A DNA stretch of 6,302 bases from JAGPKI01 sp052034135 (GTDB lineage Bacteria; Caldisericota; Caldisericia; UBA6126; JAGPKI01), in the NCBI GenBank assembly GCA_052034135.1, contig JBPOJC010000049.1, forward strand, positions 1 to 6,302, read 5' to 3'. Both the position numbers and the translations under genes were made by a program. Under the pieces are notes generated by a model. That model saw only the letters and a list, made by a program, of their open reading frames with translations, did not search any database and had not been told where the DNA came from. Positions 4,856 to 6,302 of this stretch are shown here, one piece after another (position 1 is the first letter of the stretch; each line of letters starts with the position of its first letter).

Positions 4856-5965
4856 ATGGAATATAAGCAATGTAAATTGAGTGTTAAAGAGATAGGTGAA
4901 AGCTTCATAGAAGGTTATGCTTCAACATTTGGAAATATAGATTCTGGTGGGGATGTTATCCTTAAAGGTGCTTTTAAAAGGAGTTTAGACCATCATAAAG
5001 GAATATTCCCAGTATTCGATGGACATATGGGAAGTGAAATAGGACTTACTAAAGAAATGTATGAAGAAGACAGGGGACTACGATTTATTGCTAATTTGTA
5101 TATTAGTGGTGACCCAAAAATGGACTCTAAGGCAGCGAGAGAAGCTTACATACGGCTTAAGAAAAGACAAGAATTCAATAGACCTCAAGGGGTATCAATA
5201 GAATACAAATCAATTCAGGAAGATTGGATGGAAGATGTTAGATACATTAAAGAAGCTAAACTCTATGGTTTTGCATTAGTTCCTTATCCTATGAACGAGG
5301 AAGCGTATGTTACTAATGTAAAATCTGCGACTGCTTTTCAAGATTTACCAGTAGATACAGAATCAGCGTGGGATGCAGATACAGCAATAGGAAGAGTTAG
5401 AAAATGGGCAGGTGGACCTGATAAAGACAGTATAGATTGGAGAAAATACAGTAAAGCATTCTTTTGGTATGATTCAGAAAATCCAGAAAGTTATGGAAGT
5501 TACAAATTACCATATGCAGATGTAAAAGATGGAAAACTGTATGCAATAGCAAGAGGTATATACGCAGCAGCAGCAGCAATACAAGGAGCAAGGGGAGGAG
5601 TTGATATACCTGATGAAGACATTCCTAAAGTTAAGTCACATATTTCCAAATACTATGAAAAACTGGATAGAGAAGTTCCTTGGAAAAGCATAGACCTTAA
5701 TTTAGACGAGATATTAACAGAGCTTAAAGAAGGTAGAATGTTAAGCTCAGCAAATATTGAAAAACTGAATAATGTTATAAAAAAGCTTAAAGACACTAAC
5801 AATGAAATTAACAAATTATATGAAGAAATAAACGCACTTCTCCAGGTGGCTACTCCAAAACCATCTGAAGAACTCGCAGACACAATGAGTAGCTCAGAAA
5901 TCCTACTCATTAAATCAAATGAATTGATAAATTACATTAATGAACTGAAAGGAAGGTATGTTTAA
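4856..5965 (+). CDS. HK97-type prohead protease with additional conserved C-terminal domain
   Basis: The 369-residue product is about twice the length of a minimal HK97 prohead protease. Residues 1-155 are the peptidase (S78 family): IEGYASTFGNIDSGGDVI (18-35), H57 in DGHMGSEIG, S114 in GVSIEY, and E133 in IKEAKLYGFALVPYPMNEEA (131-150) fit the His-Ser-Glu catalytic set. After the linker TAFQDLPVD a second domain (about 171-275) shows WDADTAIGRVRKWAGG, FFWYDSE, SYKLPYADVKDGKL and GIYAAAAAIQGARGGVDIPD (234-253). I know this pattern from C-terminal parts of other phage proteases, but its role is unclear to me. Residues 280-369 are helical and coiled-coil-like. The expected role is maturation cleavage of the capsid delta domain and self-digestion. 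The C-terminal helical part may act as scaffold; that is inference. The gene overlaps the capsid start by one base (TAATG). Confidence 0.9.
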   Translation: MEYKQCKLSVKEIGESFIEGYASTFGNIDSGGDVILKGAFKRSLDHHKGIFPVFDGHMGSEIGLTKEMYEEDRGLRFIANLYISGDPKMDSKAAREAYIRLKKRQEFNRPQGVSIEYKSIQEDWMEDVRYIKEAKLYGFALVPYPMNEEAYVTNVKSATAFQDLPVDTESAWDADTAIGRVRKWAGGPDKDSIDWRKYSKAFFWYDSENPESYGSYKLPYADVKDGKLYAIARGIYAAAAAIQGARGGVDIPDEDIPKVKSHISKYYEKLDREVPWKSIDLNLDEILTELKEGRMLSSANIEKLNNVIKKLKDTNNEINKLYEEINALLQVATPKPSEELADTMSSSEILLIKSNELINYINELKGRYV

Positions 5966-6302
5966 TGGATGAAAACGTTGAAAAAGTAAATCAAACTTTT
6001 GAAGAAATGAAAAAGTTATTGGATTTACAAGACAAAGAAATTCAAAAGTATGGTAGCGAGAGCGCAGAACTTAAATCTCAAATAGAGGAACTAAACAAAA
6101 GAATAGACGAATACGAGTTAAAGATGAAGCGACCAGCTTTTGAAACTACAAGTGATGACAATACCAAATTAAAACAGGAATTTTTCAAAGCAGTTACTCG
6201 CAGAGAACCTATTACAAGCGAGGAATTTAAAACATTCTATCCAGATATCGAATTAAAGGCTTTAAATACATTAGTAGACACTCAGGGAGGTTATCTTGTC
6301 CC
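5965..6302 (+). CDS. Major capsid protein, HK97 fold (5' part, runs off the window)
   Basis: 112 complete codons are present, plus two bases that fix the next residue as Pro. Residues 5-55 are a charged heptad-like coiled coil (VNQTFEEMKKLLDLQDKEIQ, later ELKSQIEELNKRIDEYELKM), the delta-domain scaffold typical of HK97-type capsid precursors. A flexible linker (56-68) and an Ala/Arg/Glu-rich segment follow. DTQGGYLVP (105-113) is the sequence that commonly opens the mature HK97-fold core. The protein assembles into the prohead shell, and the upstream protease should remove the coiled coil somewhere before the GGYLVP segment; the exact site cannot be read here. The ATG at 5965 overlaps the protease stop, and AGGAAGG (5950-5956) lies eight bases upstream. 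Confidence 0.92.
   Translation, partial: MDENVEKVNQTFEEMKKLLDLQDKEIQKYGSESAELKSQIEELNKRIDEYELKMKRPAFETTSDDNTKLKQEFFKAVTRREPITSEEFKTFYPDIELKALNTLVDTQGGYLV

Noticed and set aside
5397..5910. Two minus-strand open frames inside the protease gene
   Set aside because: Leu- and Ser-rich antisense translations of a conserved phage domain and its helical tail; not independent genes.

Overview
The window is a stretch of tailed-phage or prophage DNA carrying an HK97-type packaging and head-assembly module. All genes are on the + strand. The DNA is strongly AT-rich, with many AUA, AAA, GAA and UUA codons. Ribosome-binding sites are AGGAGG-like, and GTG and TTG are used as starts alongside ATG. This suggests a low-GC Firmicutes host, probably a clostridial lineage. 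The host call is an inference from composition and protein style, not from a search. No integrase, attachment site, tRNA or host gene is in the window, so free phage and prophage cannot be told apart.

Layout. Bases 1-141 hold the 3' end of an upstream reading frame that can be followed only across one frameshift and one in-frame TGA. A phosphoribosyltransferase-like gene (134-751, TTG start) follows. It is linked by four-base stop/start overlaps to the small terminase (748-1209, GTG start), which in turn overlaps the large terminase (1206-2402). The portal gene (2414-3646) follows with a textbook ribosome-binding site and overlaps the MuF-type minor head protein (3639-4352). Bases 4353-4556 contain coding-like fragments in three frames: a probable lost C-terminal extension of the MuF gene and a possible lost start of the next gene. 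A small unrecognised gene (4557-4829), a two-domain prohead protease (4856-5965) and the first 112 codons of the major capsid protein (5965 to the window edge) complete the window.

How the genes work together. The small terminase recognises phage DNA. The large terminase cuts it and pumps it through the portal ring into a prohead. The MuF protein sits at the portal vertex. The capsid protein assembles with its N-terminal coiled-coil delta domain acting as an internal scaffold, and the protease removes that domain during maturation. The order TerS-TerL-portal-MuF-protease-capsid is the conventional one for this phage class.

The less ordinary parts are the phosphoribosyltransferase gene coupled to the packaging genes, a zinc-ribbon extension on the small terminase, a change of codon preference between the two domains of the large terminase, a strong internal start signal in the MuF gene, and two short zones (1-141 and 4350-4556) where reading frames appear broken. 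I found no convincing evidence of a wholly new system. The phosphoribosyltransferase gene and the broken frames are the best leads.
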